Source: an uncultured Phascolarctobacterium sp. (GTDB lineage Bacteria > Bacillota > Negativicutes > Acidaminococcales > Acidaminococcaceae). Taken from it: a DNA stretch of 58,850 nt. Each line of letters opens with the position of its first letter. Within the stretch, counting starts at the first letter, position 1. The stretch covers positions 1 to 58,850 of the forward strand of contig NZ_CALDXR010000029.1 of NCBI RefSeq assembly GCF_937920985.1. The letters are read 5' to 3'. Under the pieces are notes generated by a model. The model searched no databases. It was given only the letters and a program-made list of their open reading frames with translations, and was not told the DNA's origin. Shown one piece after another: positions 7,131 to 15,672 of this stretch. Position numbers and translations under genes: made by a program.

Positions 7131-8279
7131 ATGCTGAGAGAATGGTGTAGGGAGCTGAGGGCAGCTTTCGTTGCTGAATTTAAGGCTGAAGGATGCCTTA
7201 ATAAAACAGCGCTGCTGCTCCTTGTATGTCTTCCTCTTATATATACAATTCTTTTGGGTGCTGCCTATAGCGCGAACGTCCTGAACGACATTCCTATGGT
7301 GGTTTGCGATTTGCAGCAAAGCAAAATATCACGACAGGTTGTGTCCAATTATGATACATCCGACCGTTTTACTGTGGTGAAGCATGTAGGCACACAGGAG
7401 GAGCTGCTCCGGGCGATAGAAAACGGCGAGGCCAAGGTGGGACTGTATATAGAGCCTGATCTGGATAAGAATATCAAAACAGCAAAGCCTGCCGAAATCG
7501 GTATTTATATTGAGGCCTCGAATATGGTTTACGGCAGTGCGTCGCTTGTTGCTTCGGAAGAAATCAATTTAAACCTGCTGGTATCAGGCAGCCAGAGAAT
7601 TTTGGAACGCATGACCTATTATCCGGACAGAGCTTTGCGAACCGCTTATCCTGCTACGTATGGCGTGCGTATTTTAAATAACCCTACTCATGGCTATTGT
7701 AATTTTATGCTGTTGGGGTTGATTTGTAACGGCGTACAGATTTCGCTGTTCCTTTATGCTGCTGATATTTTCTTTAAAAACAGGCGCAAGGACTGGCGGT
7801 TTAAAAGCGCCTTGCTTTTAGGCAAGCTGCTGGCGATTGAAGTAATATCCGGCTTGGCTTTCAGCCTGAGTATTTTGCTGGCGCAGGAGCTTTTTGCAGT
7901 TCCGCTGCGCGGCGCATGGTACGAGTTTTTGGCGCTGGAGGCAGCCTTTATCTTCTTCTTTGCCAGTTTGGGCATGATGCTTTCTTTAGCCTTTCCTAAT
8001 CCTATCCTGATGATTCAGGAATCCTTGCTGTTTATTATGCCCGGTATGCTGTACAGCGGTTTAAGTTGGCCTAATGAATGGTTAAGCACCTTGCCGGCTT
8101 ATATCCGTGTCATCTTTCCTATAACCTATCTGGCGATGCCGATGAGAGATTTATCCTTGCTGGGCTGGTCGGATTTGCTTGTAAAAAATATTGGCATCCT
8201 GGCGGGAGCAGGCCTGGTCTGCTTTATCGCCGCTTATCTGCTTTTGCGCCATCGTGCATGGCAGGAGGTTGAGGTATGA
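7131..8279 (+). CDS. ABC-2 type export permease, first of pair
   Basis: A 382-residue ABC-2 permease of the YhhJ/YbhS-like type. It has one N-terminal membrane helix (about residues 23-45), a large extracytoplasmic domain containing a DIPMVVCDLQQSKISRQ segment typical of the family, and five or so C-terminal helices. ATG 7131 follows AGGGGTGAG; a GTG at 7122 overlapping the preceding stop is a weaker alternative. The next gene overlaps by 4 bases and is a paralogue, so the two probably form a heterodimer. No nucleotide-binding subunit is encoded in this operon. Confidence 0.85.
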   Translation: MLREWCRELRAAFVAEFKAEGCLNKTALLLLVCLPLIYTILLGAAYSANVLNDIPMVVCDLQQSKISRQVVSNYDTSDRFTVVKHVGTQEELLRAIENGEAKVGLYIEPDLDKNIKTAKPAEIGIYIEASNMVYGSASLVASEEINLNLLVSGSQRILERMTYYPDRALRTAYPATYGVRILNNPTHGYCNFMLLGLICNGVQISLFLYAADIFFKNRRKDWRFKSALLLGKLLAIEVISGLAFSLSILLAQELFAVPLRGAWYEFLALEAAFIFFFASLGMMLSLAFPNPILMIQESLLFIMPGMLYSGLSWPNEWLSTLPAYIRVIFPITYLAMPMRDLSLLGWSDLLVKNIGILAGAGLVCFIAAYLLLRHRAWQEVEV

Positions 8280-9421
8280 AAAAAATCTTTGCGATTGTTA
8301 AATATGAAATAGCCAATATTTTCCTTCATGATATCAGGCGCGGTATTTTGCTTATTTTTGCGGCTTCGGCATATCTGCTGCTGTTTTCGTGGCTGTATCT
8401 GTTCGGCATCGTCAATCATATTCCTATGCTGATTGTAGACCAGGATAACACTGCTATCAGCAGAAATTTGACGCAGAAGTTTGCGGACAGTGATGCCTTT
8501 GAGGCTGTGGCCTGGGGCGACAAGCTGGAGGATGTAGAAAACTGGTTCCACACGCAGGGACGCCATTGTGCGGCTTTGGTTATTCCCAAGGATTTTGGCA
8601 AAAAGATTCAAACCGAAACCCAAAGTAACGTTATGCTGGTTGTTGATGCCAGCAATATCATTGTCAGCAGCAACAGCAATATTGCGGCCTTTGATATCGT
8701 TCAGTCCTTTAATCAGGAGATGGGGCGTAAGCTGATTGCCCGCGATGTGAGTCAGGTGCCGTATCTGGCGGAGTTAAGGCTGGAGCCTGTTAAGTTCAAT
8801 TATCGTATTTTAGGTAATCCGCAGCTGGATTATCTGCGCTTTTTCGTTTTCGGTCTGGCGCTGATAGCTATGCAGCAGGGTATACTTTTGGCGGTGGCAG
8901 CAGCTGTTTTGTGGCAGGGCAACAAGCCCTTGCATGCAGAATGGGAGCTGAAGCCGTGGCAGCGCTGGCTGCTGAAAAGCTGCATCTACTGGGTTTTGGG
9001 CATGGCAGCCTATGCACTGTTTTTAAATATCGGCAGTACGTTCTTTGTTTTGCCGGTGGCCGCCGGCCTAAAGCAGCATTTGCTTATCGGCGGCAGCTTT
9101 ATCTTCTGCTTAATACAGCTGGCTGGTGTTTTGGCCGGAGTTTGCAAGGATGAATTGCTCTTTACCCGTATTTCGGTAAGCTATACTGTGCCTGCGTTTA
9201 TTTTGTCCGGCTTTACCTGGCCGTTGGAGCCTATGCCATCGTGGGTAAGGTTTCTGGCGTATTTTTCGCCTTATACCTACGTGTCGGAGGCTGCCCGCAG
9301 CTTATATATTTATGGCTACTATTATCGCCTGAATACTAACGCAGCATTGCTTTTTGCGGTTGGCCTAGTGTGCTTTCCGTTAGCTGCAAGGCTGTACAGC
9401 AAAAGAATGCGCAGATGTTAA
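8276..9421 (+). CDS. ABC-2 type export permease, second of pair
   Basis: A 381-residue paralogue of the preceding protein with the same plan: an N-terminal helix, a periplasmic domain with HIPMLIVDQDNTAISRNL, and a C-terminal helix bundle ending near RLYSKRMRRC. Its ATG overlaps the TGA of the first permease (ATGA), which indicates translational coupling. With the HlyD-type adaptor it resembles the adaptor-plus-two-permease part of YbhGFSR-like multidrug exporters, minus the ATPase. The substrate is unknown. Confidence 0.85.
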   Translation: MKKIFAIVKYEIANIFLHDIRRGILLIFAASAYLLLFSWLYLFGIVNHIPMLIVDQDNTAISRNLTQKFADSDAFEAVAWGDKLEDVENWFHTQGRHCAALVIPKDFGKKIQTETQSNVMLVVDASNIIVSSNSNIAAFDIVQSFNQEMGRKLIARDVSQVPYLAELRLEPVKFNYRILGNPQLDYLRFFVFGLALIAMQQGILLAVAAAVLWQGNKPLHAEWELKPWQRWLLKSCIYWVLGMAAYALFLNIGSTFFVLPVAAGLKQHLLIGGSFIFCLIQLAGVLAGVCKDELLFTRISVSYTVPAFILSGFTWPLEPMPSWVRFLAYFSPYTYVSEAARSLYIYGYYYRLNTNAALLFAVGLVCFPLAARLYSKRMRRC

Positions 9422-9432
9422 GGGTGATTTGG

Positions 9433-9447
9433 TGATTATGATAATCA
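9433..9447 (+). promoter_or_regulatory. Possible Fur-family box
   Basis: TGATTAT-G-ATAATCA is a perfect 7-1-7 inverted repeat differing at two positions from the Fur consensus TGATAATNATTATCA. It lies 28 bases before ATG 9476. A single site, so tentative. Confidence 0.4.
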
Positions 9448-9475
9448 ATAGCCGGTCAGCAAAGGAGGAAAAATT

Positions 9476-10072
9476 ATGCTAAGGCGTTTTTCGCACTTTG
9501 AAATCGGCTTGCTGTATTTTGTGTTAATGATATTGGTGGAAATGGTTCTGCCTGTATGGGCAGGAGATGAAAACGGCATTATTGAAAATCTGCAGCTTTT
9601 ATGGCTGCTGGGCGGTTTTACGTATTGCTATAAAAACCGCAAGGCTAAATTCCGCAACTGGGGCGGAGATAGTGTTTCCTTATGGAATGCCGGAATGATA
9701 TACTTTTTCTTGCTCTTTATGCGCGAAATCAGCTGGGGACGGGTGCTTTTTACCAATCCTGACGGCTCATCTGTTCAATATAGCCAGATGGGGTTATATG
9801 GCAAGCTGGTGCATCCGTTGGTAGGCGTTTTGCTTGTAGTCTTGTTGGTTCTGCTTTACAAGGCTCGCGTCTGGCGCATGCTGTGCAGCATAAAATTTCC
9901 TGTGAAATCATTTGTTGTACTCTTGCTGTTTGTTTTTGCAGCCTGGCTTGCCGAAAAAGGTAAGTATGCGGGCTTTCATGGGCAGGTGGCAGAGGAGCTG
10001 GCAGAGTTTGGCGCGTATATGATGATGTATTTCCTCTTACGTGATGCTGGCGAGCAGCTTCAGGCGGATTGA
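9476..10072 (+). CDS. Hypothetical integral membrane protein
   Basis: A 198-residue protein with about five hydrophobic segments (near residues 9-28, 37-52, 72-88, 113-130 and 145-160). Conserved-looking polar patches are REISWGR after the third and EELAEFGAYMMM before the last. I do not recognise the family. AAGGAGG at 9462-9468 supports ATG 9476. A Fur-like inverted repeat lies just upstream and overlaps the end of the intergenic gap after the ABC-2 operon, so it may be transcribed separately under metal control. It is unlike its neighbours and has no evident partner. Confidence 0.75.
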   Translation: MLRRFSHFEIGLLYFVLMILVEMVLPVWAGDENGIIENLQLLWLLGGFTYCYKNRKAKFRNWGGDSVSLWNAGMIYFFLLFMREISWGRVLFTNPDGSSVQYSQMGLYGKLVHPLVGVLLVVLLVLLYKARVWRMLCSIKFPVKSFVVLLLFVFAAWLAEKGKYAGFHGQVAEELAEFGAYMMMYFLLRDAGEQLQAD

Positions 10073-10132
10073 CGGAAGTGCTGTTATGCTTAGTGAAAAA
10101 AGTATTATGCTGTGATTTTCTTCACACACAAT

Positions 10133-10161
10133 AAAAAAGACGCCCATGCATATGAGCGTCT
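10133..10161 (-). terminator. Rho-independent terminator of the 185-aa membrane protein gene
   Basis: Read on the minus strand, AGACGC and GCGTCT pair around a 12-base loop and are followed by a T-run (A-run at 10133-10138 on plus). Confidence 0.8.
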
Positions 10162-10180
10162 GCGTAATTTGTTTAATTGC

Positions 10181-10738
10181 TCAGCAGCCTTCGTTTTCTT
10201 CCCATTCCTCGCTGTTTTCGTTGATGTACCATTTGCCGTTGATATAAATGTTTTCTTCGACAGTACGCGGTCCCCAGATAACGCTGCCTTCAGGGCCATA
10301 GTCCTCGTCATCATCGGGGCAGGTGTCGTCATAGGTGATCAGGGGAACGTAAGCATCGACGCTGTCTGCGTCTATATTATTTACGTTATTGTACTGCTGT
10401 TCTTCCTTCTGCGGATGCAGCATCCTATTGTATTTGTACAAAAGCTTTGAGGCATAGACAACGGCGGCAAGCAATACTCCCTCCTTCGGCAGTCCACAGA
10501 GAACTAAAATAAAAGCCAGAACGGCTAAAACTACGCTGTGGAAGAAGCTTTCTTGTTCATCCAGCTCTTTCATTTTATGTAAAAGATAAATAATCAGCAG
10601 TGTTATGGGCAGCAGCACAAGAAAATAGCCTAATGATGTATGCGTAAAAATTAAAATAACGAGCGTTAAAAGGAGCATTGAAGCTATAAGGGCAGTTACC
10701 TTTTTTATGTTACTGCAGAAGCTATCGATAAAATTCAT
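10181..10738 (-). CDS. Hypothetical membrane protein with acidic C-terminus
   Basis: A 185-residue protein with two hydrophobic hairpins in its first 110 residues and a very acidic, Asn/Asp/Glu-rich C-terminal tail (DDTCPDDDEDYG, then ENSEEWEENEGC). The tail is predicted to be soluble and possibly cytoplasmic. I do not recognise it. The start is ATG 10738 rather than the GTG nine bases upstream, because GAGGTG lies at normal distance from the ATG. It is transcribed against its neighbours and ends in its own terminator. Confidence 0.7.
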   Translation of the reverse strand: MNFIDSFCSNIKKVTALIASMLLLTLVILIFTHTSLGYFLVLLPITLLIIYLLHKMKELDEQESFFHSVVLAVLAFILVLCGLPKEGVLLAAVVYASKLLYKYNRMLHPQKEEQQYNNVNNIDADSVDAYVPLITYDDTCPDDDEDYGPEGSVIWGPRTVEENIYINGKWYINENSEEWEENEGC

Positions 10739-10819
10739 GGCACGCACCTCACTTTTATCTGTATTATAGCATGCCGGGGAATTTTCTACAAAAAATCTAA
10801 AAAAAACTGCAGAAATCGC

Positions 10820-10859
10820 TTGAATATGCTCTTTAAATGTGATATAGTATACACTATAT
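10820..10859 (+). promoter_or_regulatory. ppsA promoter with overlapping palindrome
   Basis: TTGAAT (10820-10825), 17 bases, TATAGT (10843-10848). The -10 is embedded in the inverted repeat ATATAGT-ATAC-ACTATAT (10842-10859), a likely repressor or regulator site. Confidence 0.7.
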
Positions 10860-10909
10860 TAAGGATTTCCCCAGAAAAAAGTATAGTATTTTAAAAGGAG
10901 CAAATTATT

Positions 10910-13285
10910 ATGGAGAAAGAAAAAGCATTCCTGCTGTGGTTTGACCAGCTGGAGAGAAAAGACGTAGCAATCGCCGGTGGTAAGTCTTCTTCCTTGGGCG
11001 AGCTGACTTCTCATGTTGACGTACCTGTACCGTATGGCTTCGCAACTACTGCCTGCGCTTACAGATACTTCTTTGAAAAGACCGGTCTGTATGAAAAGAT
11101 TAAAGCTTTAATTGCCGGTCTGGACGTAGACAACAGCGCTCAACTGCGCGAGGTTTGCGCTAAGGTCCGCCAGGCAATTATGGACGAAGAAATGCCGCAG
11201 GATCTGCAGGACCTGATTGCTGAAGCTTACAAAGAGCTGGGCGAAAAGGTTGGCCAGGCTGATCCGTTCGTTGCTGTTCGCAGCAGCGCTACCGCAGAGG
11301 ATTTGCCGGATGCAAGCTTTGCAGGCCAACAGGACACCTACCTGAACGTAAAGGGTGCTGAAACCATCGTTGCTAAGGTTAAGGAATGCTATGCTTCCTG
11401 CTTTACCGACCGTGCGGTTTACTACCGTGAAAAACAAGGCTTTGACCATCTGGATGTAGCACTGAGCGCTGCAGTACAGATGATGGTATTCTCCAAGGCT
11501 GCTGGTGTTATGTTCACTGTTAACGTTGCTACCGGCGACGACAAGAACATCCTCATCGAAGGCGCATGGGGCCTGGGCGAATATGTTGTTCAAGGCACCG
11601 TAACTCCGGATAACTATACTGTAAATAAAGCTACCTGCGAGATTGTTGAAAAGAACGTTAATGCGCAGGACATTAAGCTGATCCGTAAGGCTGACGGCGA
11701 CTGCGAAGAGGTTGTTGTACCGCTGGATGAGCAAAACGAGCAGAAGCTGACTGATGAGCAAATCAAACAATTGGCTGAATGCGCTAAGAAAATTGAAGCA
11801 CACTATGGCTGCTACATGGATATGGAATGGGGCGTTGACGAGCGCGATAACAAGGTTTACATCCTGCAAGCCCGTCCTGAAACCGTATGGAGCCGTCGTA
11901 ACAAAGAAAATGGTGCACCGAAAGAGGAGAAGAAAGTGACTACTGATCGCAAAGTTATCGTTAAAGGCTTGCCTGCCAGCCCTGGTAATGTAGCAGGCCG
12001 TGTACATGTAATTTTGGATCCGTCCCATATCGACGAGTTCAAGGAAGGCGAAATTCTCGTAACCGAAATGACCGCTCCTGACTGGGTACCGGCTATGAAG
12101 AAAGCGAAAGCAATCGTAACCGATAGCGGCGGAATGACCTGCCATGCTTCTATCGTATCCCGCGAGCTGGGCATTCCCTGTATCGTAGGTACCAAGAGCC
12201 GTGGCGAAGCTGCTACCACCACTATTCCTGATGGCATTGACGTAACCATTGATGCTACTCATGGTGTTGTATACGAAGGCATTATCGAAGAGCCGAAGGC
12301 TGAACAGCCGGCACAACAAGTAGTTGCTGCTGCTGAATACTTCCCGCCGACCGGCACTAAGATTTATATGAACCTGGGCGATCCTGAGCTGGCTGAAAAA
12401 TATGCTGCTCTGCCTTGCGACGGCATCGGCCTGATGCGTGAAGAGTTCATCTGGACTACCTATATCCATGAGCATCCGCTGTATCTGATCAAAATCGGTC
12501 AACCGGAAAAGGTTGTAGACCAACTGGCTGAAGGCATCCGCCAAGTTTGCCAGGCTATGGCTCCGAGACCGGTAACCCTGCGCTTCTCCGACTTCAAGTC
12601 CAGCGAATACCGCGACCTGAAGGGCGGCGACGAATTCGAGCCGAACGAGCCTTCCGCTCTGCTGGGCTGGCGCGGTGCTTCCCGTTACTATGATCCTAAA
12701 TATATCGAAGCATTCAAACTGGAATGCATGGCTGTTCGCAAAGTTCGTGAAGAGTTCGGCCTGAAGAACCTGAATGTTATGATTCCGTTCTGCCGCAACG
12801 TAGAGGAATGCGAAAAGGTTACCAAGATCATGGCTGACTGCGGTCTGTCCCGTGGTAAGGACTTCAAGGTTTGGCTGATGGCTGAGATTCCGTCCAACAT
12901 CATCCTGGCTGACCAGTTCAACAAATTTGTTGATGGCTATTCCATCGGTTCCAACGACCTGACCATGCTGGTTCTGGGTTGCGACCGTGATAACGACACC
13001 GTTTCCCATATCTATGACGAACGTAACCTGGCTGTACGTCGCGCAATCCGTCACCTGATCGAGGTTGCTCATAAGGATGGCAAGACCGTTTCTATCTGCG
13101 GTCAGGCTCCGAGCGTATATCCTGAGTTCTGCGAGTTCCTCATTAAGAGCGGTATCGACAGCATGTCCGTTAACCCGGATACTGTTAAGTTCACCAAGAA
13201 GCTGGCTGCTCAAATCGAGCAACGCGTCATGATGGACGCTCTGACCGGCAAAGGCCGTCAAGAGGTTGAGGACCTGAACTGGTAA
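10910..13285 (+). CDS. ppsA: Phosphoenolpyruvate synthase
   Basis: A 791-residue enzyme converting pyruvate, ATP and water to PEP, AMP and phosphate, the entry to gluconeogenesis. Length equals E. coli PpsA (792). Domains in order: an N-terminal ATP-grasp-like PPDK domain (residues 1-340, with RSSATAEDLPDASFAGQQDTYL), a swivelling phosphohistidine domain with TDSGGMTCHASIVSRELG near residue 410, and a C-terminal PEP/pyruvate barrel with GSNDLTMLVLGCDRDN and CGQAPS carrying the catalytic Cys. AAGGAG lies nine bases before ATG. It is monocistronic, with its own promoter and a terminator hairpin downstream. Codon use is strongly biased, as in highly expressed genes. A long reverse frame across it is a codon-bias shadow. 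Confidence 0.97.
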   Translation: MEKEKAFLLWFDQLERKDVAIAGGKSSSLGELTSHVDVPVPYGFATTACAYRYFFEKTGLYEKIKALIAGLDVDNSAQLREVCAKVRQAIMDEEMPQDLQDLIAEAYKELGEKVGQADPFVAVRSSATAEDLPDASFAGQQDTYLNVKGAETIVAKVKECYASCFTDRAVYYREKQGFDHLDVALSAAVQMMVFSKAAGVMFTVNVATGDDKNILIEGAWGLGEYVVQGTVTPDNYTVNKATCEIVEKNVNAQDIKLIRKADGDCEEVVVPLDEQNEQKLTDEQIKQLAECAKKIEAHYGCYMDMEWGVDERDNKVYILQARPETVWSRRNKENGAPKEEKKVTTDRKVIVKGLPASPGNVAGRVHVILDPSHIDEFKEGEILVTEMTAPDWVPAMKKAKAIVTDSGGMTCHASIVSRELGIPCIVGTKSRGEAATTTIPDGIDVTIDATHGVVYEGIIEEPKAEQPAQQVVAAAEYFPPTGTKIYMNLGDPELAEKYAALPCDGIGLMREEFIWTTYIHEHPLYLIKIGQPEKVVDQLAEGIRQVCQAMAPRPVTLRFSDFKSSEYRDLKGGDEFEPNEPSALLGWRGASRYYDPKYIEAFKLECMAVRKVREEFGLKNLNVMIPFCRNVEECEKVTKIMADCGLSRGKDFKVWLMAEIPSNIILADQFNKFVDGYSIGSNDLTMLVLGCDRDNDTVSHIYDERNLAVRRAIRHLIEVAHKDGKTVSICGQAPSVYPEFCEFLIKSGIDSMSVNPDTVKFTKKLAAQIEQRVMMDALTGKGRQEVEDLNW

Positions 13286-13370
13286 TCAGTAAGCAAGACT
13301 TTCAGCTCTGTAGTCAAGTGCATTGGCTTTATCTGGGAGCAGAAAAAGTAAATATGTAGTAAAGAGTTTT

Positions 13371-13424
13371 AGGACTCCTGTATTGTAGTACAAATTGCAA
13401 TATGGGAGTCCTATTTGTGTTTTG
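13371..13424 (+). terminator. Terminator-like hairpin after ppsA
   Basis: AGGACTCC (13371-13378) pairs with GGAGTCCT (13405-13412), with further TATTG/CAATA pairing inside the loop. The T-rich tail is interrupted, so strength is uncertain. Confidence 0.6.
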
Positions 13425-13453
13425 AGGGGGGAAACGATTTTAAGGAGGTAAGT

Positions 13454-13903
13454 ATGCTGTCTATTATTTTTATTCTTTGTTTGCTTTATCACACCTATAC
13501 GGATATGAAATCTATGCTGCTTTATGATAAGGTAACATTGCTTTTGGCGGCAGTAGGCGTAGTGCGTGCCTTTTTTGAGCACCAGCTGCTAGAAGCTCTT
13601 TATGGTGCAGGAGGAATGCTAGTAATTATGCTGCTTTTGTATTTTGTCAGTCGCGGCGGTATGGGAGAGGGAGATGTTAAGTTGGCACCGGCGCTGGGAA
13701 TCTGGCTTGGTCTGGAGCAGGGGCTGTTATGTCTGCTACTGGCTTTTGTCAGCGGTGGCATCGTGGGTGCGTTATTATTGTTGCATAGACGAGGCGGACT
13801 AAAACAGGCAATTCCTTTTGGACCGTTTTTGTGCGCAGGGGCTGTTGTTGCATATTTTTGGGGAATCGAAATTGTTACATGGTATTGGAGGGTTATTTTA
13901 TGA
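13454..13903 (+). CDS. Prepilin peptidase-like protein (A24 family)
   Basis: A 149-residue membrane protein matching the catalytic domain of type IV prepilin peptidases (aspartic family A24). The two active-site motifs are YTDMKS (Asp17) and GGMGEGDVKL (Asp74), on separate cytoplasmic loops. It lacks the N-terminal cysteine-rich methyltransferase domain of PilD and so resembles TadV/CpaA-type short forms. ATG 13454 is preceded by AAGGAGG. The next gene starts inside its stop (ATGA). The three-gene set prepilin peptidase, PilM/N-like and PilO-like suggests a pilus or type II secretion relic, or one part of a split system. Confidence 0.75.
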   Translation: MLSIIFILCLLYHTYTDMKSMLLYDKVTLLLAAVGVVRAFFEHQLLEALYGAGGMLVIMLLLYFVSRGGMGEGDVKLAPALGIWLGLEQGLLCLLLAFVSGGIVGALLLLHRRGGLKQAIPFGPFLCAGAVVAYFWGIEIVTWYWRVIL

Positions 13904-15015
13904 TGAAGCTTGGAAAAAGTATGAATCTTGAGGAGCTGTTTGAGCCGCTATTATGTGCTTGTCGTCGCCGTTGGCGTCGTAGGCAGCCGCTTTTGCTGCT
14001 GTCGCTGCAGACAGGGGAAATCGCATATTTTGAAAGCGAAGTGCTTAGCTGGCAGGAGATGCTGGATGAGGCTTACCTTGCAGACATGCATAGTCTTACA
14101 GATGCGTTACGCGAATTACTGTTACAGCATGAGGTAGAGGAGGAGGCTGCGGTGCTTCTGTTGCCAGCGGCAGAAGCTCTATATTCTGAGCAACTGCTGT
14201 TGCCCTCAATGCAGCGGCGTGACCTGCAGGTTGCCTTAATGTGGGAGCTGCAGCAGAGCGTTTCCTGGGCGGAAACAAGCTATAGTTATAGCTTTGAAGC
14301 GAATGCTGTCGGTGAAGCGGATGAACAGCAATATCAGGTGACATATACGGCTTTGCCAGATACGTATCGAGCTGAGCTTGAGCAGCTGTGTAGCAGTTTG
14401 TTACTGAAGCTGCAGGGCATTTGGTTGGGAAAGGTAACGCTTGACGCAGCAGCGACAGCTTGGTTTGCCGGTAAGTCGTTACCGCCGGTATACAGGCAAC
14501 AGCAAAAAAGCTTGCAGAGTGCAGCGGCCACTTTTGGCCGCTGGTTGCCTAAGGTTAGTTGTGCTGTATTTGCTTTAGCGCTATTAGCATATGGCAGTGC
14601 CTTGGGAGGCTGCTATTTGGCGCAGCATAATTTGCAGAAGGTAGAACAGAAGCTTAAGCAGTATGAAGTGTGGGAGCAACGTATTCAGGAAAGCGAAGCT
14701 ATGGAACGCAGTTGTCAGCACTTGGAAAAGCTGTTGGCTGCAGCGCCTAAGGCATCTAAAGAGGCTAATGGTGAGGTGGAGCGTATCTGCCGCCAGATGC
14801 TGCCTGGTTGCTGGCTTACTGCTTTGGAATATGGCGGTACGAAGAAGCATTTATTGTTGCAGGGAAGGGCAGTTGATGCATTAGCTTTGGAAAGCATGGT
14901 TGAGCAGCTGCAAAAATGTGGCTTTTATAGCAGAGTGGAGCTGCTGCAATCACAGCAACAGGGAAATGCTATTGCTTATAAGCTCAAGCTGGAGCTGAAG
15001 GAGGGGAAGAAATGA
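13900..15015 (+). CDS. PilM/PilN- or GspL-like assembly protein
   Basis: A 371-residue protein with a soluble N-terminal part (to about 205), one membrane helix (about 220-240, SCAVFALALLAYGSALGG) and a periplasmic coiled coil plus small alpha/beta domain. This is the architecture of GspL or of a PilM-PilN fusion, the inner-membrane platform proteins of type II secretion and type IV pili. Sequence identity to the families is weak, so the call rests on architecture and on the prepilin peptidase-like and PilO-like neighbours. TGGAGGG precedes the tandem ATG at 13900/13903. It is very Leu/Gln-rich. Confidence 0.55.
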   Translation: MMKLGKSMNLEELFEPLLCACRRRWRRRQPLLLLSLQTGEIAYFESEVLSWQEMLDEAYLADMHSLTDALRELLLQHEVEEEAAVLLLPAAEALYSEQLLLPSMQRRDLQVALMWELQQSVSWAETSYSYSFEANAVGEADEQQYQVTYTALPDTYRAELEQLCSSLLLKLQGIWLGKVTLDAAATAWFAGKSLPPVYRQQQKSLQSAAATFGRWLPKVSCAVFALALLAYGSALGGCYLAQHNLQKVEQKLKQYEVWEQRIQESEAMERSCQHLEKLLAAAPKASKEANGEVERICRQMLPGCWLTALEYGGTKKHLLLQGRAVDALALESMVEQLQKCGFYSRVELLQSQQQGNAIAYKLKLELKEGKK

Positions 15016-15539
15016 AGCTGGGAGAAAAGACGGTTAATGTATTAGCCTGCGTAGCAATTTTAATCGCCATTGGCTTGCTAGCTAATGCATGGTCTCTGTG
15101 GACTGAACGCCAACTGGCGGTAGCAAAGGCAGATAAGCTACAGGCAAAGCTGACGCGGCAGCTGCGCTTTGCTAATGAGCATAGTGATTATAAAACGTAT
15201 AAAAGAAAACTGCAGGATAAGCAGAATGATTTAGAGCAGAAGGTAGAGCAGCAGCTTAGCTTGAACATCGGGCTCCAGCGACTGCAAAAGCAGGCGCAGG
15301 CTCAGGGGATTCAGCTGAGCAAGCTTCAGATAGAAGGGAAGCCTGTTATCTTGCAGAATGGCTTACAAATGCAGACATTAAATGTTAGTGCTGTTGGTGA
15401 GTTTTATTCATTGCTGCGTTGGCTGCGACAAGTGGAACGCGATGGCTGCAAGGTAAAGGAGCTGCGCTTACATAGTGACATGCAGGAAAAAGAAGTGCTG
15501 AAAATGGAACTTTCTCTAGAATTTCATGTCGCAAACTAA
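15012..15539 (+). CDS. PilO/GspM-like assembly protein
   Basis: A 175-residue protein with one N-terminal membrane helix (about residues 9-27), a coiled coil (about 35-85) and a C-terminal ferredoxin-like domain with GEFYSLLRWLRQVE, a motif typical of PilO. PilO and PilN form a periplasmic heterodimer in type IV pilus machines. It overlaps the preceding stop (ATGA). No pilin, PilB/PilT ATPase or secretin gene is near, so the cassette is incomplete in this window. Confidence 0.6.
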   Translation: MKLGEKTVNVLACVAILIAIGLLANAWSLWTERQLAVAKADKLQAKLTRQLRFANEHSDYKTYKRKLQDKQNDLEQKVEQQLSLNIGLQRLQKQAQAQGIQLSKLQIEGKPVILQNGLQMQTLNVSAVGEFYSLLRWLRQVERDGCKVKELRLHSDMQEKEVLKMELSLEFHVAN

Positions 15540-15546
15540 TCCAACC

Positions 15547-15651
15547 AATTAGCCTACGCTAATTTTAACTTGACAAATTCATCTCATTGTAAGATAATGT
15601 CATAGTAAAGTTAGACTGGGCTAATTTAATTTAATAGATAGCACTAGCTAA
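15547..15651 (+). promoter_or_regulatory. Promoter of ABC importer operon with three TTAGC-N4-GCTAA-type sites
   Basis: The promoter is TTGACA (15570-15575), 17 bases, GATAAT (15593-15598). A perfect inverted repeat AATTAGC-CTAC-GCTAATT lies at 15547-15564. Two one-mismatch versions follow the -10: TTAGA-CTGG-GCTAA at 15611-15624 and ATAGC-ACTA-GCTAA at 15638-15651. The same motif recurs before the TonB receptor (19315) and the DUF3793 gene (27948 and 27994). The regulator is not identified. Confidence 0.7.
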
Positions 15652-15672
15652 TAACGTAAAAGGGAGTTGCGT

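Noticed and set aside
11108..13261. 717-codon open frame on the minus strand opposite ppsA
   Set aside because: It mirrors ppsA and shows no recognisable domain or ribosome site. Strong codon bias of a highly expressed gene leaves the reverse frame free of stops.
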